Source of the DNA: Yersinia hibernica
GTDB lineage: Bacteria > Pseudomonadota > Gammaproteobacteria > Enterobacterales > Enterobacteriaceae
Reading direction: 5' to 3'
DNA: 64,000 nucleotides
Assembly: GCF_004124235.1 (NCBI RefSeq)
Contig: NZ_CP032487.1
Location: 2,232,001-2,296,000, forward strand
Shown here piece after piece: positions 36,024-46,463 of the stretch. The notes below the pieces were generated by a model. The model had not been told where the DNA came from, did not search any database, and worked only from the letters and a program-made list of their open reading frames with translations. The translations under genes were made by a program, and so were the position numbers. How positions within the stretch are numbered: position 1 is the stretch's first letter; every line of letters starts with the position of its first letter.

Positions 36024-37691
36024 TTAACCGCGCAGGCTCAACAACGCATTAAACAGTGTCGAAGCCGTCTGAATCACTTGCGCATTCGCCAGGTAATATT
36101 GCTGGAAACGCTGTAAGTCGCCGTATTCTTCATCCAGATTCACTCCGGAAATAGACTGCTGCTCTGCGGTTAACTGTGTCACGATATTCGCCTGCGCCGT
36201 ACTGTTGGTTTTGGCCGTCGCTGTCTGGTTACCGACATTACTGACCAGCCCGGCATAAGCTCCCGAAAACGTCGCCTTGCTATCGACCAGTTTCTTAGTT
36301 TGCAGATCCAATAATGCTTGTGCATTGACGTTGTCACTCGCACCGCCATCCTTGGTTCCGGCGGCAGCAATCATGCTGGAGTCTTTAATCGCAACCTGCA
36401 AATTGGCCGCAACATTAGAAACCGTTTTGATGGTAAATTTATCTTTGGCTTCAGGCCCTTGCGTACCGTTTGTGATACTAACTGCCACGCCGTCGAAATT
36501 CAGAGTCGGCTTACCATTGGCATCGGTACCGGCGGTGACCGGTATTTTGGTGTTATCCGACAAGCGCGTGACCTGCCAGTCAGTCCCGTCAAACTCCACG
36601 GTATAATCACTGGCTTTCACTTTAGAGGTATCGGTGTAAGCAACACTTAAGCTAGCATCACCTTGATTTTTAGAGTTTTTCACCACTGAAGGGTCAGCAA
36701 AGCTAAAGAAATCGGTGCCTGCATCGCCATTAGCATCAAACCCGGCTTTGTGCTGAGTATTAAAACTGTCGGCCATCACCAACGCTAATTGGCCCAATTG
36801 GTTACGTGCGCTGTCCAAGGCTTCACTGCGAAATTTCAAGGTTCCACCAAGCGAACCACTCGTCAGGCGGCTCTCGTCAATCTCGGTGGTATCACTGCTG
36901 CCATGCTTGTAGCCCAGTGTCAGGCGCGTTGCATCAGCGCTCGATGGAATGGCTTCAACTTTATAAGCATTCGGCCCCTGCACCAAAGAGAGACCACCAG
37001 CAAATGACACATTGTATGTATCACCGTCTTGCTGCGTCACTGTCACCGCCACAATCTGGTTTAACTCAGTCACCAATTGGTCACGTTGGTCGAGCAAAGC
37101 ATTTGGCTCGCTGCCACCACTGCTACCCCGCAGGCGGGTAATTTGATCATTGAGCTTGGCGATTTGTTCGGCATAGTTATTAATCTGTGTCGCGCTGTCG
37201 CTTATTTTTTGATTAACACCGTTATCCATATCGCGCAGATATTTATCCGCGTTCTGGAATTGGTTAACTAGCCCCTCACCCTTGCCCAATACTGTTTTAC
37301 GCGCCGCATCATCGCTGGCATTGCTCACCAAATTTTGCAAGTTACTGAAGAAGTCCTGCATGGTGGTTGAGATGTTATTGGAGGTGTTGGACAGTAAATT
37401 ATCAATTTGCGAAATTTGTTGATAATAAGTCGTCAGGCCACTACTTTGTGTTTGTGAGGCACGTAACTGGTTGGTAATAAAGGCATTATACTCACGGTTA
37501 ACCCCGGTCACTGTCACGCCATTACCAATAAAACCCGCCGGGCTTAAGGTGCCGCCGTTTTGGGCAAAAATTGTGTTCTGGCGGTTATAGCCGGCTACCT
37601 GAAAATTAGTGATGTTGTTACTCACGGTGCTCAGGGCATATTGTGCTGCGCTCAGACCACTCATCGCAGTATTCATTAAACTATTGGACAT
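36024..37691 (-). CDS. flgK: Hook-filament junction protein FlgK (HAP1)
   Basis: First junction protein at the hook tip. It is 555 residues (547 in E. coli), with the N-terminal rod-type motif SGLSAAQYALSTVSNNITNFQVAGYNRQ and the C-terminal SGVNLDEEYGDLQRFQQYYLANAQVIQTAS conserved. The middle is variable. A sigma-28 promoter lies 103 bp upstream, so flgKL can be expressed as a late operon separate from flgB-J. A 278-bp gap with an ERIC repeat separates it from flgJ. Confidence 0.97.
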   Translation of the reverse strand: MSNSLMNTAMSGLSAAQYALSTVSNNITNFQVAGYNRQNTIFAQNGGTLSPAGFIGNGVTVTGVNREYNAFITNQLRASQTQSSGLTTYYQQISQIDNLLSNTSNNISTTMQDFFSNLQNLVSNASDDAARKTVLGKGEGLVNQFQNADKYLRDMDNGVNQKISDSATQINNYAEQIAKLNDQITRLRGSSGGSEPNALLDQRDQLVTELNQIVAVTVTQQDGDTYNVSFAGGLSLVQGPNAYKVEAIPSSADATRLTLGYKHGSSDTTEIDESRLTSGSLGGTLKFRSEALDSARNQLGQLALVMADSFNTQHKAGFDANGDAGTDFFSFADPSVVKNSKNQGDASLSVAYTDTSKVKASDYTVEFDGTDWQVTRLSDNTKIPVTAGTDANGKPTLNFDGVAVSITNGTQGPEAKDKFTIKTVSNVAANLQVAIKDSSMIAAAGTKDGGASDNVNAQALLDLQTKKLVDSKATFSGAYAGLVSNVGNQTATAKTNSTAQANIVTQLTAEQQSISGVNLDEEYGDLQRFQQYYLANAQVIQTASTLFNALLSLRG

Positions 37692-37793
37692 GAAGAAATC
37701 CTTTTACAGCAGGTGATAAATCACGCGAACCTGCATTTATTAATATTGGGATACTGCCTGAGGAAACCGAAGCTCCTGCACAGCTTGTAATGA

Positions 37794-37820
37794 TTATCGG
37801 CCCGACATTGAGAAACTTGA
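37794..37820 (-). promoter_or_regulatory. Sigma-28 promoter of flgKL
   Basis: On the minus strand TCAAGTTT, an 11-base spacer and GCCGATAA. The -10 is perfect and the -35 has one mismatch. It lies 103 bp upstream of flgK, between flgK and the ERIC repeat. Confidence 0.9.
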
Positions 37821-37847
37821 GTGAAAATATGGGCATAACACAGTTCA

Positions 37848-37968
37848 ATTCCCAAAATAATTGGCGTCATAGTTAGGCAACTAGCAAACGAATCCCGATG
37901 AGCTTACACAAGTAAGTGATTCGGGTTCGCGCGCAGCTAGCCCCCAGTGGCTTCAAGCACGAAGGGGA
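37848..37968 (-). repeat. ERIC element between flgJ and flgK
   Basis: An ERIC-type sequence with the paired core GAATCCCGATGAGCTTAC and AAGTAAGTGATTCGGGT. CAGCTAG...GGCTTCAAGCACGAAGGG lies toward the flgJ side and AAATAATTGG at the flgK end. It begins right after the flgJ stop codon and ends just upstream of the flgK promoter. Read-through flgB-J transcripts would carry this hairpin. Confidence 0.75.
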
Positions 37969-37969
37969 T

Positions 37970-38911
37970 TTAGAACAATTGACTGAGGTCGCTGCTGTAT
38001 GCTTTGACTGCTTGCTCCCCGGCGCTTTTCATTTGCTGGATAACACTGACCAATTTTTGAGCATATTGTGGGTCGGTCGCATAACCGGCTCGTTGCAGAG
38101 CATGTGCGCCTTGTTCAGGGCTTTGGGCCGTGGCCACATTGGCGTAGCGCGGATTTTGGGTCAGTAATTTGACATAATCACTGACGGCCTCGACGTAGGA
38201 GCCATAGACCCGGAAGCGGGCTTTGGTTTTCTTCGCCACCCCTTGCTCATATTCCGTGGTGGTGATTTCACTGACCGGCCCATCCCAGTTGCTGCCCGCT
38301 TTAATGCCAAACACGTTATAGCTGCTTTTACCCTCGGCGGTGGGGATCTCACGTTGGCCCCAGCCGGATTCCAGTGCGGCCTGCGCCATAATAAGCTGAT
38401 GCGGAATACCGCTTTGCTGGCTAGCAATTTGTGCCGGAATTGACATCCGTGCCACGAAATTACCGGTGCTTTGCGCCAATGCTGCTGAACTGTTCGCCGA
38501 TGGCGTCGGCATTGCTCGACGCACCATTTGCGCCAAAGCTTGCGCCGGCAGGGTTTGCAGGATGTCATTATCCAGCATCATTGGCTTTGTCCCGGCCGTT
38601 TCACTCGGTGACGTGGTACCGGAAAGCTGCTCCACCATCATGTCCGCCAGGCCTAGCCCCTTGACCGACATTTGCTGGGCAATCTGCTGGTCATACATTG
38701 AGGTATAGAGCCGGGTTTGATCACTGTTCATCACGCCATCTTGCGGCAAAGCAGAGCGCATGCTTTTTAGCATCATCTGCACAAACATCCCCTCCACCTG
38801 CTGGGCAACCTGCTTTAGGTTGCCATCGGGATCTCTTGCCGCATCGCGCTTTAAGCTATTCAGTGATTGGGCGTCATAAGCCGCCCCGGACATCGCCATC
38901 AAATCACTCAT
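37970..38911 (-). CDS. flgJ: Rod cap and peptidoglycan hydrolase FlgJ
   Basis: Bifunctional protein of 313 residues, the E. coli length. The N-terminal half (about 1-150) is the rod-capping domain. The C-terminal half is a glycoside hydrolase family 73 muramidase that opens the wall for the rod. The catalytic Glu lies in AQAALESGWGQREI and a further conserved block is YNVFGIKAGSNWDGP. The start overlaps the flgI stop codon by one base (TGATG). Last gene of flgBCDEFGHIJ. Confidence 0.96.
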   Translation of the reverse strand: MSDLMAMSGAAYDAQSLNSLKRDAARDPDGNLKQVAQQVEGMFVQMMLKSMRSALPQDGVMNSDQTRLYTSMYDQQIAQQMSVKGLGLADMMVEQLSGTTSPSETAGTKPMMLDNDILQTLPAQALAQMVRRAMPTPSANSSAALAQSTGNFVARMSIPAQIASQQSGIPHQLIMAQAALESGWGQREIPTAEGKSSYNVFGIKAGSNWDGPVSEITTTEYEQGVAKKTKARFRVYGSYVEAVSDYVKLLTQNPRYANVATAQSPEQGAHALQRAGYATDPQYAQKLVSVIQQMKSAGEQAVKAYSSDLSQLF

Positions 38912-40032
38912 CAGATAATTTCCAATTTAGCCCGTAAGCAGCCAGCACTTTGCATCGCCTGCAAAATAGACATCAAATCAATCGGTGTTGCACCCAGTGA
39001 ATTCAAGGCGCGCACCACATTATTCAGATTCGGGCTGGCATTAACGCGCTGCAATACGCCACCTTGTTGCTGCACGGAAATCTGGGTGTTCGGTGTCACC
39101 ACTGTCTGGCCACCACCAAAAGGTGTATCCGGCTGGCTAACCGTATTTTGCTTATCCACCACCACGGACAGGTTCCCCTGCGCTACTGCACAAGAGTCAA
39201 GCATCACATTGCGGTTCATCACCACCGACCCCGTGCGCGAGTTAATAATCACCTTGGCGTCACCAGCATCAATATTCACCGGAATATTTTGAATATCCGC
39301 CAGGAAACGGACTTGTGAACTATTGCCGCGCGGCACCAAAACCTGAATGGTGCGGGCGTCGATGGCTGTCGCCGATCCAAAGCCGCGTTGGCGGTTAATG
39401 GCGTCACTGACCTGCTGTGCAGTGGTAAAATCTTCGGTATTCAATTGAAGATTAATCACACCATCAGTGCCGAAAGTGGTCGGTAATTCGCGCTCAATTG
39501 TGGCGCCATTGCTAATCCGTCCACCGGTCAATTGGTTGACCTGAACACTGCTACCACCGGCAGAAGCCCCAGCCCCGCCCACTAATACGTTGCCCTGTGC
39601 CAGCGCATAGACCTGATTATCGACCCCTTTTAACGGCGTCATGAGCAATGTACCGCCACGAATACTTTTGGCATTACCCATTGAGGACACCACCACATCG
39701 ATGGTTTGCCCGGCCCGGGAAAATGCCGGTAATTTGGCCGTCACCATCACCGCGGCCACGTTTTTGAGCTGCATATTAGTGCCCGGCGGTACGGTAATCC
39801 CCAATTGCGACAACATGTTACTCAAGCTTTGTGTGGTAAATGGCGTCTGCATGGTTTGGTCACCAGAGCCATCCAACCCCACGACCAGGCCATAGCCAAT
39901 TAATGCGTTATCGCGCACTCCCTGAACGGTCACCAAATCACGGATACGCTCGGCTGACGCCGGTGATGACACCAGCGTGAACAGCGCAATAAGCTGGATG
40001 ATAAATAGGGTAATAAGTGACTGTTTACGCAT
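38911..40032 (-). CDS. flgI: Flagellar P-ring protein FlgI
   Basis: Forms the periplasmic P ring around the rod, acting as a bushing. It is 373 residues. The signal peptide ends near SPASA, and the mature protein starts [21 protein letters not shown], a strongly conserved family start. GLDGSGDQT and the PxxP-type [20 protein letters not shown] also match. It lies 11 bases after flgH and overlaps flgJ by one base. Confidence 0.97.
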   Translation of the reverse strand: MRKQSLITLFIIQLIALFTLVSSPASAERIRDLVTVQGVRDNALIGYGLVVGLDGSGDQTMQTPFTTQSLSNMLSQLGITVPPGTNMQLKNVAAVMVTAKLPAFSRAGQTIDVVVSSMGNAKSIRGGTLLMTPLKGVDNQVYALAQGNVLVGGAGASAGGSSVQVNQLTGGRISNGATIERELPTTFGTDGVINLQLNTEDFTTAQQVSDAINRQRGFGSATAIDARTIQVLVPRGNSSQVRFLADIQNIPVNIDAGDAKVIINSRTGSVVMNRNVMLDSCAVAQGNLSVVVDKQNTVSQPDTPFGGGQTVVTPNTQISVQQQGGVLQRVNASPNLNNVVRALNSLGATPIDLMSILQAMQSAGCLRAKLEII

Positions 40033-40043
40033 TAATGGGCCTC

Positions 40044-40760
40044 TTAGTATGGCGAAACATTAAGGAAGAACCGCTGCAACCAGCCCATGGTTTGCGCTTC
40101 ATTGATATAGCCGTTACCCACATACTCGATGCGCGCATCAGCCACTTGTGTTGACGTCACGGTGTTGCTGCCGCTGATAGTGCGCGGGTTGACGACCCCA
40201 GAGAAGCGAATGAATTCGGTTCCCTGATTAATGGCAATCTGTTTCTCACCCACCACATGCAAGTTGCCATTTGCCAACACTTGATTAACCGTCACTGTGA
40301 TAGTGCCACTGAAAGTGTTGTTCGCGTTGGCCCCACCCTTACCACCAAAGGTGCTATCTCCCGATATATCTAAATCAGCACGGGCATTACCCAGTGGCCC
40401 CTCCAGATAGCGCGGTGCCGTTGCCACACCAAACTTGCTGGAGCCATTACGGCTGGCATTGGCGGAAGAACTTTTACTGGCACTGACATTTTCCTGCAAA
40501 GTAATGGTCAGCGTGTCGCCAACATTACGTGGGCGACGGTCTTCGAACAGCGGCTGATAACCATAGTTCATCGGCTGAGCAGCTTGGAAAATAGAGCCAT
40601 TCGGCAGTGGCGCACTGGCGGGAGCGGGCTGCGCAGACGTCGAGCCATCCACCAGCGATTTATGCGGAATATACGCACAACCATTGAGCAGCAGCATCGC
40701 CATCAGCGGCGCTACCCCCCATCTCAACTCACCTAATTTTCGCAGCGGCGATGTATCCAT
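40044..40760 (-). CDS. flgH: Flagellar L-ring lipoprotein FlgH
   Basis: Outer-membrane lipoprotein forming the L ring. It is 238 residues with a lipobox LLNGC (Cys about residue 28), followed by the conserved [32 protein letters not shown] (here [13 protein letters not shown]) and the C-terminal [24 protein letters not shown] 103-bp gap separates it from flgG, longer than most gaps in this operon. Confidence 0.96.
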   Translation of the reverse strand: MDTSPLRKLGELRWGVAPLMAMLLLNGCAYIPHKSLVDGSTSAQPAPASAPLPNGSIFQAAQPMNYGYQPLFEDRRPRNVGDTLTITLQENVSASKSSSANASRNGSSKFGVATAPRYLEGPLGNARADLDISGDSTFGGKGGANANNTFSGTITVTVNQVLANGNLHVVGEKQIAINQGTEFIRFSGVVNPRTISGSNTVTSTQVADARIEYVGNGYINEAQTMGWLQRFFLNVSPY

Positions 40761-40863
40761 CTCTGATTATCAATCCTGTAACCGGTTAGAGGCTGGCAAG
40801 GTCAGCCCCGAAACTCATTATTCTGCGCCTTTCAGGGGGCACCATTGCCCCCCGAGAGCGGAT

Positions 40864-41646
40864 TTACAGCTGTGTCAGTTTTTGCAGCATCTGGTCTGAA
40901 GTTGAAACCGCTTTACTGTTGATTTCATAGGCACGTTGCGTCTGGATCATATTGACTAATTCTTCCGCCACATTGACGTTAGAAGTCTCCACATATCCCT
41001 GATACAACAACCCTCCGCCGTTCAAGCCCGGCGTCGTTTCATTTGGTGCACCGGAGCTGGCGGTTTCCTGATACAGGTTTTCACCCATGCTTTCCAGACC
41101 ACTATTATTGATGAACGTGGTCAAGGTCAGTTGCCCCACTTGCTGTGTGGCGGTTTGCCCTTGCAAGGTCACACTCACTATCCCATCGCGGCCTACCGTC
41201 ATGCTCAAGGCATTCGCCGGAATGGTAATAGCGGGCTGTACTTGGAAGCCGCCGGCGGTCACCAACTGACCATTTTGGTCGACCTGGAAAGAGCCGTCGC
41301 GAGTATAAGCATTGGTGCCATCAGGCATTTGCACCTGAAAGAACCCTTCGCCTTTGATAGCAACATCTTTGGTGTTATCGGTTTTGGACAGATTGCCCTG
41401 ACTGTGCAAACGCTCAGTGGCGACCGGGCGCACCCCCGTACCAATCTGTAAACCCGATGGCAAAGTGGTCTGCTCGGAAGATTGAGCGCCTGGCTGACGC
41501 ATGGTCTGGTACAACAAATCCTCAAAAACTGCCCGCTGGCGTTTAAAGCCATTGGTGCTGACGTTCGCCAGGTTGTTGGCGATGACATCCATATTGGTCT
41601 GCTGTGCATCCAAGCCGGTTTTGGCAATCCATAGTGATCGGATCAT
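40864..41646 (-). CDS. flgG: Distal rod protein FlgG
   Basis: Main component of the distal rod. It is 260 residues, the exact family length. The N-terminal rod motif is [34 protein letters not shown]. The FlgG-specific insert [21 protein letters not shown], which makes the rod rigid, is present, and the C-terminal [22 protein letters not shown] is conserved. Confidence 0.98.
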   Translation of the reverse strand: MIRSLWIAKTGLDAQQTNMDVIANNLANVSTNGFKRQRAVFEDLLYQTMRQPGAQSSEQTTLPSGLQIGTGVRPVATERLHSQGNLSKTDNTKDVAIKGEGFFQVQMPDGTNAYTRDGSFQVDQNGQLVTAGGFQVQPAITIPANALSMTVGRDGIVSVTLQGQTATQQVGQLTLTTFINNSGLESMGENLYQETASSGAPNETTPGLNGGGLLYQGYVETSNVNVAEELVNMIQTQRAYEINSKAVSTSDQMLQKLTQL

Positions 41647-41672
41647 CAGTTTATTCCTCTGCGCCTGTGCGC

Positions 41673-42428
41673 TTAGCCCATTGCTAACAGCTGATTAGCG
41701 CGCTGTTCATTTTCATCCACACTGTGGATAACTTTCATCTGCATTTCGAAACTGCGAGCATTGGCAATCATGTCGGCCATGGCTTCAACCGCTTTGACGT
41801 TACTGCCCTCCAGCACACCCGGCATAATCTTGATAAGCGGGTCATTGGCCAACTGAGCACCACGCGCCTGCTGTGTTGCCGGTGTCAGATGAAATAACCC
41901 ATCGTCACCGTGCATCACTTCGCCCGCCGTGGCCCTGACCCGTTTAATCTGGCCAAGCTGAGCAATGGTATTCGGTGAGTCACCAGCGTTCAGCGCCGAA
42001 ATAGTGCCATCCGCCGCAATAGTCACCGCCGCTTGAGGGGGGACTTCAATCGGGCCGTTGTCACCCATTAACGGATAACCCTGCACGGTCATTTGTCCAT
42101 CAGCCGAAACCTGAATATTCCCGTTACGGGTATAGGCCTCAGTCCCATCGGGCAGTTGCACTGCCAGATAGCCATCTTGCTGCAAGGCAACATCCAACGG
42201 GCGGCCGCTATAGTTCATCGTCCCTTGGCTGATATCCACGCCAGGGGTCGATGCCGTGACCATGGTGCGAGTGGCCATGCTTGGCCCATCAATAGGCACG
42301 GCCCGCATCGCCGCCAACTGCGCGCGGAAACCCGGCGTCGAGGCATTAGCCAGGTTATTAGCGGTGACCGCTTGCAGTTCAAGGGACTGCCTTGCAGCCC
42401 CCATTGCGGTATATATTGCGTGATCCAT
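41673..42428 (-). CDS. flgF: Proximal rod protein FlgF
   Basis: Proximal rod subunit of 251 residues with the motif [30 protein letters not shown] at the N-terminus and the matching C-terminal [25 protein letters not shown]. It sits between flgE (21 bp) and flgG (26 bp). Confidence 0.97.
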   Translation of the reverse strand: MDHAIYTAMGAARQSLELQAVTANNLANASTPGFRAQLAAMRAVPIDGPSMATRTMVTASTPGVDISQGTMNYSGRPLDVALQQDGYLAVQLPDGTEAYTRNGNIQVSADGQMTVQGYPLMGDNGPIEVPPQAAVTIAADGTISALNAGDSPNTIAQLGQIKRVRATAGEVMHGDDGLFHLTPATQQARGAQLANDPLIKIMPGVLEGSNVKAVEAMADMIANARSFEMQMKVIHSVDENEQRANQLLAMG

Positions 42429-42449
42429 GAGCGAGTCCCGTCAGTTCGA

Positions 42450-43763
42450 TTAACGCAGGTTAACCAGAGTCTGTAAGATCTGATCCTGAGTTTTGATAGT
42501 CTGCGCGTTAGACTGATAGTTACGCTGCGCCACAATCATGTTCACCAGTTCTTTACTCAAATCCACATTAGAGGATTCCAGTGCGCCACTGGTCAATGTA
42601 CCAAAACCACCGCCGCCCGCCGTCCCGAGGATAGGGTTGCCGGAGGCGAGAGTTTCTTTCCAAACGTTATCGCCCTCCGATGACAAACCTTCAGGGTTAG
42701 CGAAGTTAACCATCACAATTTGGCCCAGCAATTGAGTCTGTTGGTTGGAGTAGGTTCCGACCACAGAGCCATCATTGTTGATTTGGAAGCCCGTGAATTC
42801 ACCTGCTGCGTAACCGGTTTGATTCTGTGCGGTGATACTGTCAGTGCCGGTATTTTGTTGTTTGCTGCCCGCCACATTCAGCGCGAAAGTTTGCGCTGGA
42901 GCACCATTAACCACCCCCATTGGGATGGTCAGTGTAAAAGGCGTCGCGGTCGGGGTATCCACTGGCGTAGTGGCTGGCGGTGTTATCAGTGGGTAAGTGG
43001 TTTCAATCAGCGCACCATTGGTATCAAAACGCATCGAACCACGTTTCTCAGCAATTTGCGCTGGGTTGGCGCTGCTGTCGCGGGTGTAAACATCCCAAGA
43101 GTTGCCATTCACCGGGTCTTCAGAACGTTTAACATAGAACACGTTGATTTCATGGCGGTTACCCAAGCTATCAAAGGTGGTCATGTTATTCACAAAGCTG
43201 TAGGTATCTGGCTTATCGGGATCGAAAGTCGGAGTGACAACACCGGTGCTGCTGGTGGTGGTCGCAGGAATGATATCGTGGGTCGACGTCAAGTTAGCCA
43301 CCATATTACCGGAGGTGGTCGCCTTCGCGGGGATCATGTCCTGCGGGATAGATAAAGGAACCGGGTTGGCCCCTTGCTGTACCGTCGGAGGCGTGCCTGT
43401 TGCCGGGTAGCCGGTCAGGTTCAGGCCCTGCATGTTAACAATATTGCGGTTCTCATCCAGTTTAAACTGACCATTACGCGCAAAGTAGATACCGCCACTG
43501 CTGTCTTGCATGCGAAAGAAACCGTTCTGGCTGATAGCTAAATCCAGGCGGCGGTTAGTGGTCGTTGCGGTGCCGTCATTAAAGTCCTGAGTAATCCCCG
43601 CAACCTTAACGCCCATACCGGTCTGAGAGCCTGCAAACATATCGGCAAAAGAAACTGAGCCGGATTTGAAACCTGAGGTCGCCGAGTTGGCGATGTTGTT
43701 ACCGATCACATCCAGATTGCTGGATGCTGCGTTCAAACCGCTGACTGCTTGAGAAAAGCCCAT
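42450..43763 (-). CDS. flgE: Flagellar hook protein FlgE
   Basis: Builds the curved hook. It is 437 residues, longer than E. coli FlgE (402), the extra length lying in the central Pro/Thr-rich part (around residues 150-290, with repeated TPP/TPT runs) that maps to surface domains. Conserved termini are FSQAVSGLNAASSNLDVIGNNIANSATSGFKSG and SSNVDLSKELVNMIVAQRNYQSNAQ. A 141-bp gap separates it from flgD. Confidence 0.97.
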   Translation of the reverse strand: MGFSQAVSGLNAASSNLDVIGNNIANSATSGFKSGSVSFADMFAGSQTGMGVKVAGITQDFNDGTATTTNRRLDLAISQNGFFRMQDSSGGIYFARNGQFKLDENRNIVNMQGLNLTGYPATGTPPTVQQGANPVPLSIPQDMIPAKATTSGNMVANLTSTHDIIPATTTSSTGVVTPTFDPDKPDTYSFVNNMTTFDSLGNRHEINVFYVKRSEDPVNGNSWDVYTRDSSANPAQIAEKRGSMRFDTNGALIETTYPLITPPATTPVDTPTATPFTLTIPMGVVNGAPAQTFALNVAGSKQQNTGTDSITAQNQTGYAAGEFTGFQINNDGSVVGTYSNQQTQLLGQIVMVNFANPEGLSSEGDNVWKETLASGNPILGTAGGGGFGTLTSGALESSNVDLSKELVNMIVAQRNYQSNAQTIKTQDQILQTLVNLR

Positions 43764-43904
43764 TTTCTTCTCCGTTAAATTCGGGGTCTGTGTAAGACCT
43801 TGAGCATTGATGACATATCAAACGCGTTTAAAAATGATGGCGAGTCAGTCTGACTGATTGGCTCACCGTAATGTTGTGCTTACTGCATCAGCCCTATGAC
43901 CGGC

Positions 43905-44591
43905 TTACAAAATCTGACGAACTTTATCCATCGTGATAGTACCCGCCAGCCCGAGATCCAGTTTGGAACCATCACTGCCACGGGTCACACCATTAACAAT
44001 GGCATAGCTCAATGGTGTGGCGACCACTGAAGCGCCCCCATTGGTGGCGGTAATTGCCACGGTATAAGCACCATCTGGCGCATTGCCACCGGCGTCCAGC
44101 GAACCATCCCAGGTAAAGGCATGCACACCCGCCGTCAAACCGCCAATCTCAATGGTGCGAATGGCCACGCCATTACTGTCGCTGATAGTGGCCGTCACTT
44201 TGTCTGCGGCGCGCTCCAGCTCAACACCAAATGGTGTGGTAGTCACAACCCCATCTTTGCTGCCAGCCAGCACATTGGTGCCTGGAATCATCACACCGCG
44301 CCCAATCAGACTGCTGGCTTGCAGGGATTGGCTGCTATCAATCTGGCCGGAGATAGACCCCAGTGTCGTATTCAACTTCTCAATGCCGCTGACGGTGTTG
44401 ATCTGCGCCAATTGCGTAGTCAACTCGTTGTTTTGCATTGGATTAGTCGGATCCTGATTTTTTAACTGCGCCACCAACAACGTCAGGAAACTGTTTTGCA
44501 AGTCTTGACTGCTACTGCCGGTCGTCGAGCTGGTACCGGTGGTGCTGTTAATTCCGTAATCGCTATCGGTCAGGGAATTGGTAATGGCCAT
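43905..44591 (-). CDS. flgD: Hook scaffold/cap protein FlgD
   Basis: Cap that guides hook polymerisation and is later discarded. It is 228 residues. The N-terminal FLTLLVAQLKNQDPTNPMQNNELTTQLAQ is the family hallmark, and FlgD Tudor-like and Fn3-like domains follow, with FTWDGSLDAGGNAPDGAYTV. It lies 15 bp after flgC. Confidence 0.96.
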   Translation of the reverse strand: MAITNSLTDSDYGINSTTGTSSTTGSSSQDLQNSFLTLLVAQLKNQDPTNPMQNNELTTQLAQINTVSGIEKLNTTLGSISGQIDSSQSLQASSLIGRGVMIPGTNVLAGSKDGVVTTTPFGVELERAADKVTATISDSNGVAIRTIEIGGLTAGVHAFTWDGSLDAGGNAPDGAYTVAITATNGGASVVATPLSYAIVNGVTRGSDGSKLDLGLAGTITMDKVRQIL

Positions 44592-44606
44592 TTATGCAGG
44601 CTCCTG

Positions 44607-45011
44607 TTATTGACCCAGTGTCAGCGTCTTGAGCATCAGAGATTTAGTCGTGTTCAGCACTTCAACATTGGCCTGGTAGCTGCGCGAAGCTGAAATGGTG
44701 TTCACCATTTCGCCGGTGACATCAACATTTGGCATCCGAACATAGCCCTTGGCATCAGCCAGTGGGTTACCGGGTTGAAAAACCAAACGATCTGGCGCGG
44801 GGTCATCAACTATTTGGGCGACACGTACACCGCCAGTTTCTTGCCCCGGCTGAGCCGCAACCTGAAATACCACTTGTTTAGCGCGATAGGGTTGACCATC
44901 CGGGCCGGTCACACTGTCGGCATTCGCCATGTTACTGGCACTGACGTTCATCCGCTGCGACTGAGCTGATAATGCTGAACCGGCAATATCAAAAATATTC
45001 AGTAAAGACAT
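44607..45011 (-). CDS. flgC: Proximal rod protein FlgC
   Basis: Rod subunit of 134 residues, with the start [32 protein letters not shown] and the C-terminal [32 protein letters not shown], both typical of FlgC. It lies five bases after flgB. Confidence 0.97.
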   Translation of the reverse strand: MSLLNIFDIAGSALSAQSQRMNVSASNMANADSVTGPDGQPYRAKQVVFQVAAQPGQETGGVRVAQIVDDPAPDRLVFQPGNPLADAKGYVRMPNVDVTGEMVNTISASRSYQANVEVLNTTKSLMLKTLTLGQ

Positions 45012-45016
45012 ACGTC

Positions 45017-45430
45017 TTATCCTTGTTGTAACACTGAAATCATCCCTTTAATCTGACTGCCAAGAACGGTCAAATCGGTCTGATATTTCAGGCTGTTATC
45101 GGCAAAATTCGTACGTTCACGATCCATATCCACGGTGTTGCCATCCATGGATGGCTGGTCTGGAACACGGAATAACAGATCAAGATCAGGTGGGGCAACG
45201 GTACTTGCCGGGATATGACGGGCTGACGTTAAACTGAGCGACACCCCTGTACCACTGGCACGTCCTTGCTCCATCACTTTTTTCAGCTGGCTGGAGAAAT
45301 CAATGTCACGGGCCTGAAAGCCGGGTGTATCCGCATTTGCAATATTGGAAGACAGGATCTCTTGGCGTTGAGCACGCAAATTAAGCGCCTCTTGTTGGAA
45401 ACGCAAAGCACCGTCCAGTTTATCGAGCAT
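45017..45430 (-). CDS. flgB: Proximal rod protein FlgB
   Basis: First rod subunit, first gene of flgBCDEFGHIJ. It is 137 residues with the rod motif [28 protein letters not shown] and the conserved [18 protein letters not shown]. It is divergent from flgA across about 200 bp that contains a candidate FlhDC box. Confidence 0.97.
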   Translation of the reverse strand: MLDKLDGALRFQQEALNLRAQRQEILSSNIANADTPGFQARDIDFSSQLKKVMEQGRASGTGVSLSLTSARHIPASTVAPPDLDLLFRVPDQPSMDGNTVDMDRERTNFADNSLKYQTDLTVLGSQIKGMISVLQQG

Positions 45431-45515
45431 AGTCCCCCCGCAAGGTTAGAATTTGGAGCCGACAGCATAAACGCCGTACAGGGAAGCCTATCGTCAGAAT
45501 AAGAGCAAAATGCGT

Positions 45516-45532
45516 CGCTATTTGTCCCCTTA
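45516..45532. promoter_or_regulatory. Possible FlhD4C2 site in the flgA-flgB divergent region
   Basis: CGCTATTT at 45516-45523 is an exact match to the conserved core of the FlhDC half-site and lies about 90 bp from each divergent start. The flanking GTCCCCTTA is a poorer match. It fits class 2 control of both operons. Confidence 0.4.
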
Positions 45533-45634
45533 ACCTCACCAAGGTACAGGTACACTAGTGCGCAAATGGGCTGTGATGGGTCAAAATGCAGAATCTGGCT
45601 GAGCAGATGAATAAGCGGGGTGGAGAGAAAATTG

Positions 45635-46315
45635 ATGGCAATAAAAAGAAATGACGCCGTGACATTCGCTTTAGGGCTGCTGATCATAAGTCAGATATGT
45701 GCACATCAGGTGCTGGCGGCAGATTTATCTGCGCAGGTAAATCAATTCTTCCGCCAGCAATATCCCGACCCAAGTCGCCAGGTTAACGTCATCATTAAAA
45801 CGCCACAAAACCAGTGGCCACAATGCGAAATGCCGGAGATAACACTGCCAGCCAATGCTCGCCCTTGGGGGAATATCAGTTTGTCGGTGCAGTGCGAGGG
45901 GGTACGGCGCTTTATCCAGACCCAAGTACAGGTCAGTGGCCATTATGCCGTGGCCGCTCGTCAACTCACTGCGGGGGCGAAAATCATGCCGCAAGATATT
46001 GCAATCAAACAAGGCCGGCTTGATACCCTCCCCCCTGGCGTATTATTAGAACCCGGCTTTGCCCAAGGTGCGGTCAGTTTACGCCACATCAATGCCGGGC
46101 AACCACTGACCCGCAATATGTTAAGACGCTTGTGGACAGTGAAAGCCGGGCAAGATGTGCAAGTTTTAGCTCAGGGGGAAGGATTTAATGTTAACAGCTA
46201 CGGTAAGGCCATGAATAATGGCGCTATTCAGGATAACGTTCGCGTGCGAATGGCCTCGGGTCAAATCGTCAGCGGCACGGTGGCCGACGATGGCTCTGTC
46301 CACATTATGTTATAG
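45635..46315 (+). CDS. flgA: P-ring assembly chaperone FlgA
   Basis: Periplasmic chaperone needed for FlgI ring assembly. It is 226 residues with a signal peptide (ending near VLAAD) and a C-terminal SAF domain: GRLDTLPPGVLLEP, PLTRNMLRRLWTVKAGQDVQVLAQG and VRMASGQIVSGTVADDG. I chose the ATG at 45635 because GGAGAG lies seven bases upstream; an in-frame GTG at 45620 overlaps that site. Confidence 0.95.
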   Translation: MAIKRNDAVTFALGLLIISQICAHQVLAADLSAQVNQFFRQQYPDPSRQVNVIIKTPQNQWPQCEMPEITLPANARPWGNISLSVQCEGVRRFIQTQVQVSGHYAVAARQLTAGAKIMPQDIAIKQGRLDTLPPGVLLEPGFAQGAVSLRHINAGQPLTRNMLRRLWTVKAGQDVQVLAQGEGFNVNSYGKAMNNGAIQDNVRVRMASGQIVSGTVADDGSVHIML

Positions 46316-46319
46316 TGAT

Positions 46320-46346
46320 TAAAGTTTTTTTAACCTTTGCCGATAA
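46320..46346 (+). promoter_or_regulatory. Sigma-28 promoter of flgMN
   Basis: TAAAGTTT, an 11-base spacer and GCCGATAA: a perfect sigma-28 promoter starting five bases after flgA and 117 bp upstream of flgM. It gives FliA control of its own anti-sigma factor, as known in Salmonella. Confidence 0.95.
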
Positions 46347-46463
46347 CTCTGATATGCAGTTATTTGCGGGTAAAATAGTGACAATCCCGCCATTCTTTTG
46401 CTGAAAAATAAAAGTCTTGCGGGTCGATAAATGACAATCCCGCGATAAAGGGAGCAACATAAC

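Noticed and set aside
42720..43355. 211-codon plus-strand open frame
   Set aside because: Antisense to flgE, with irregular composition; flgE is the real gene.
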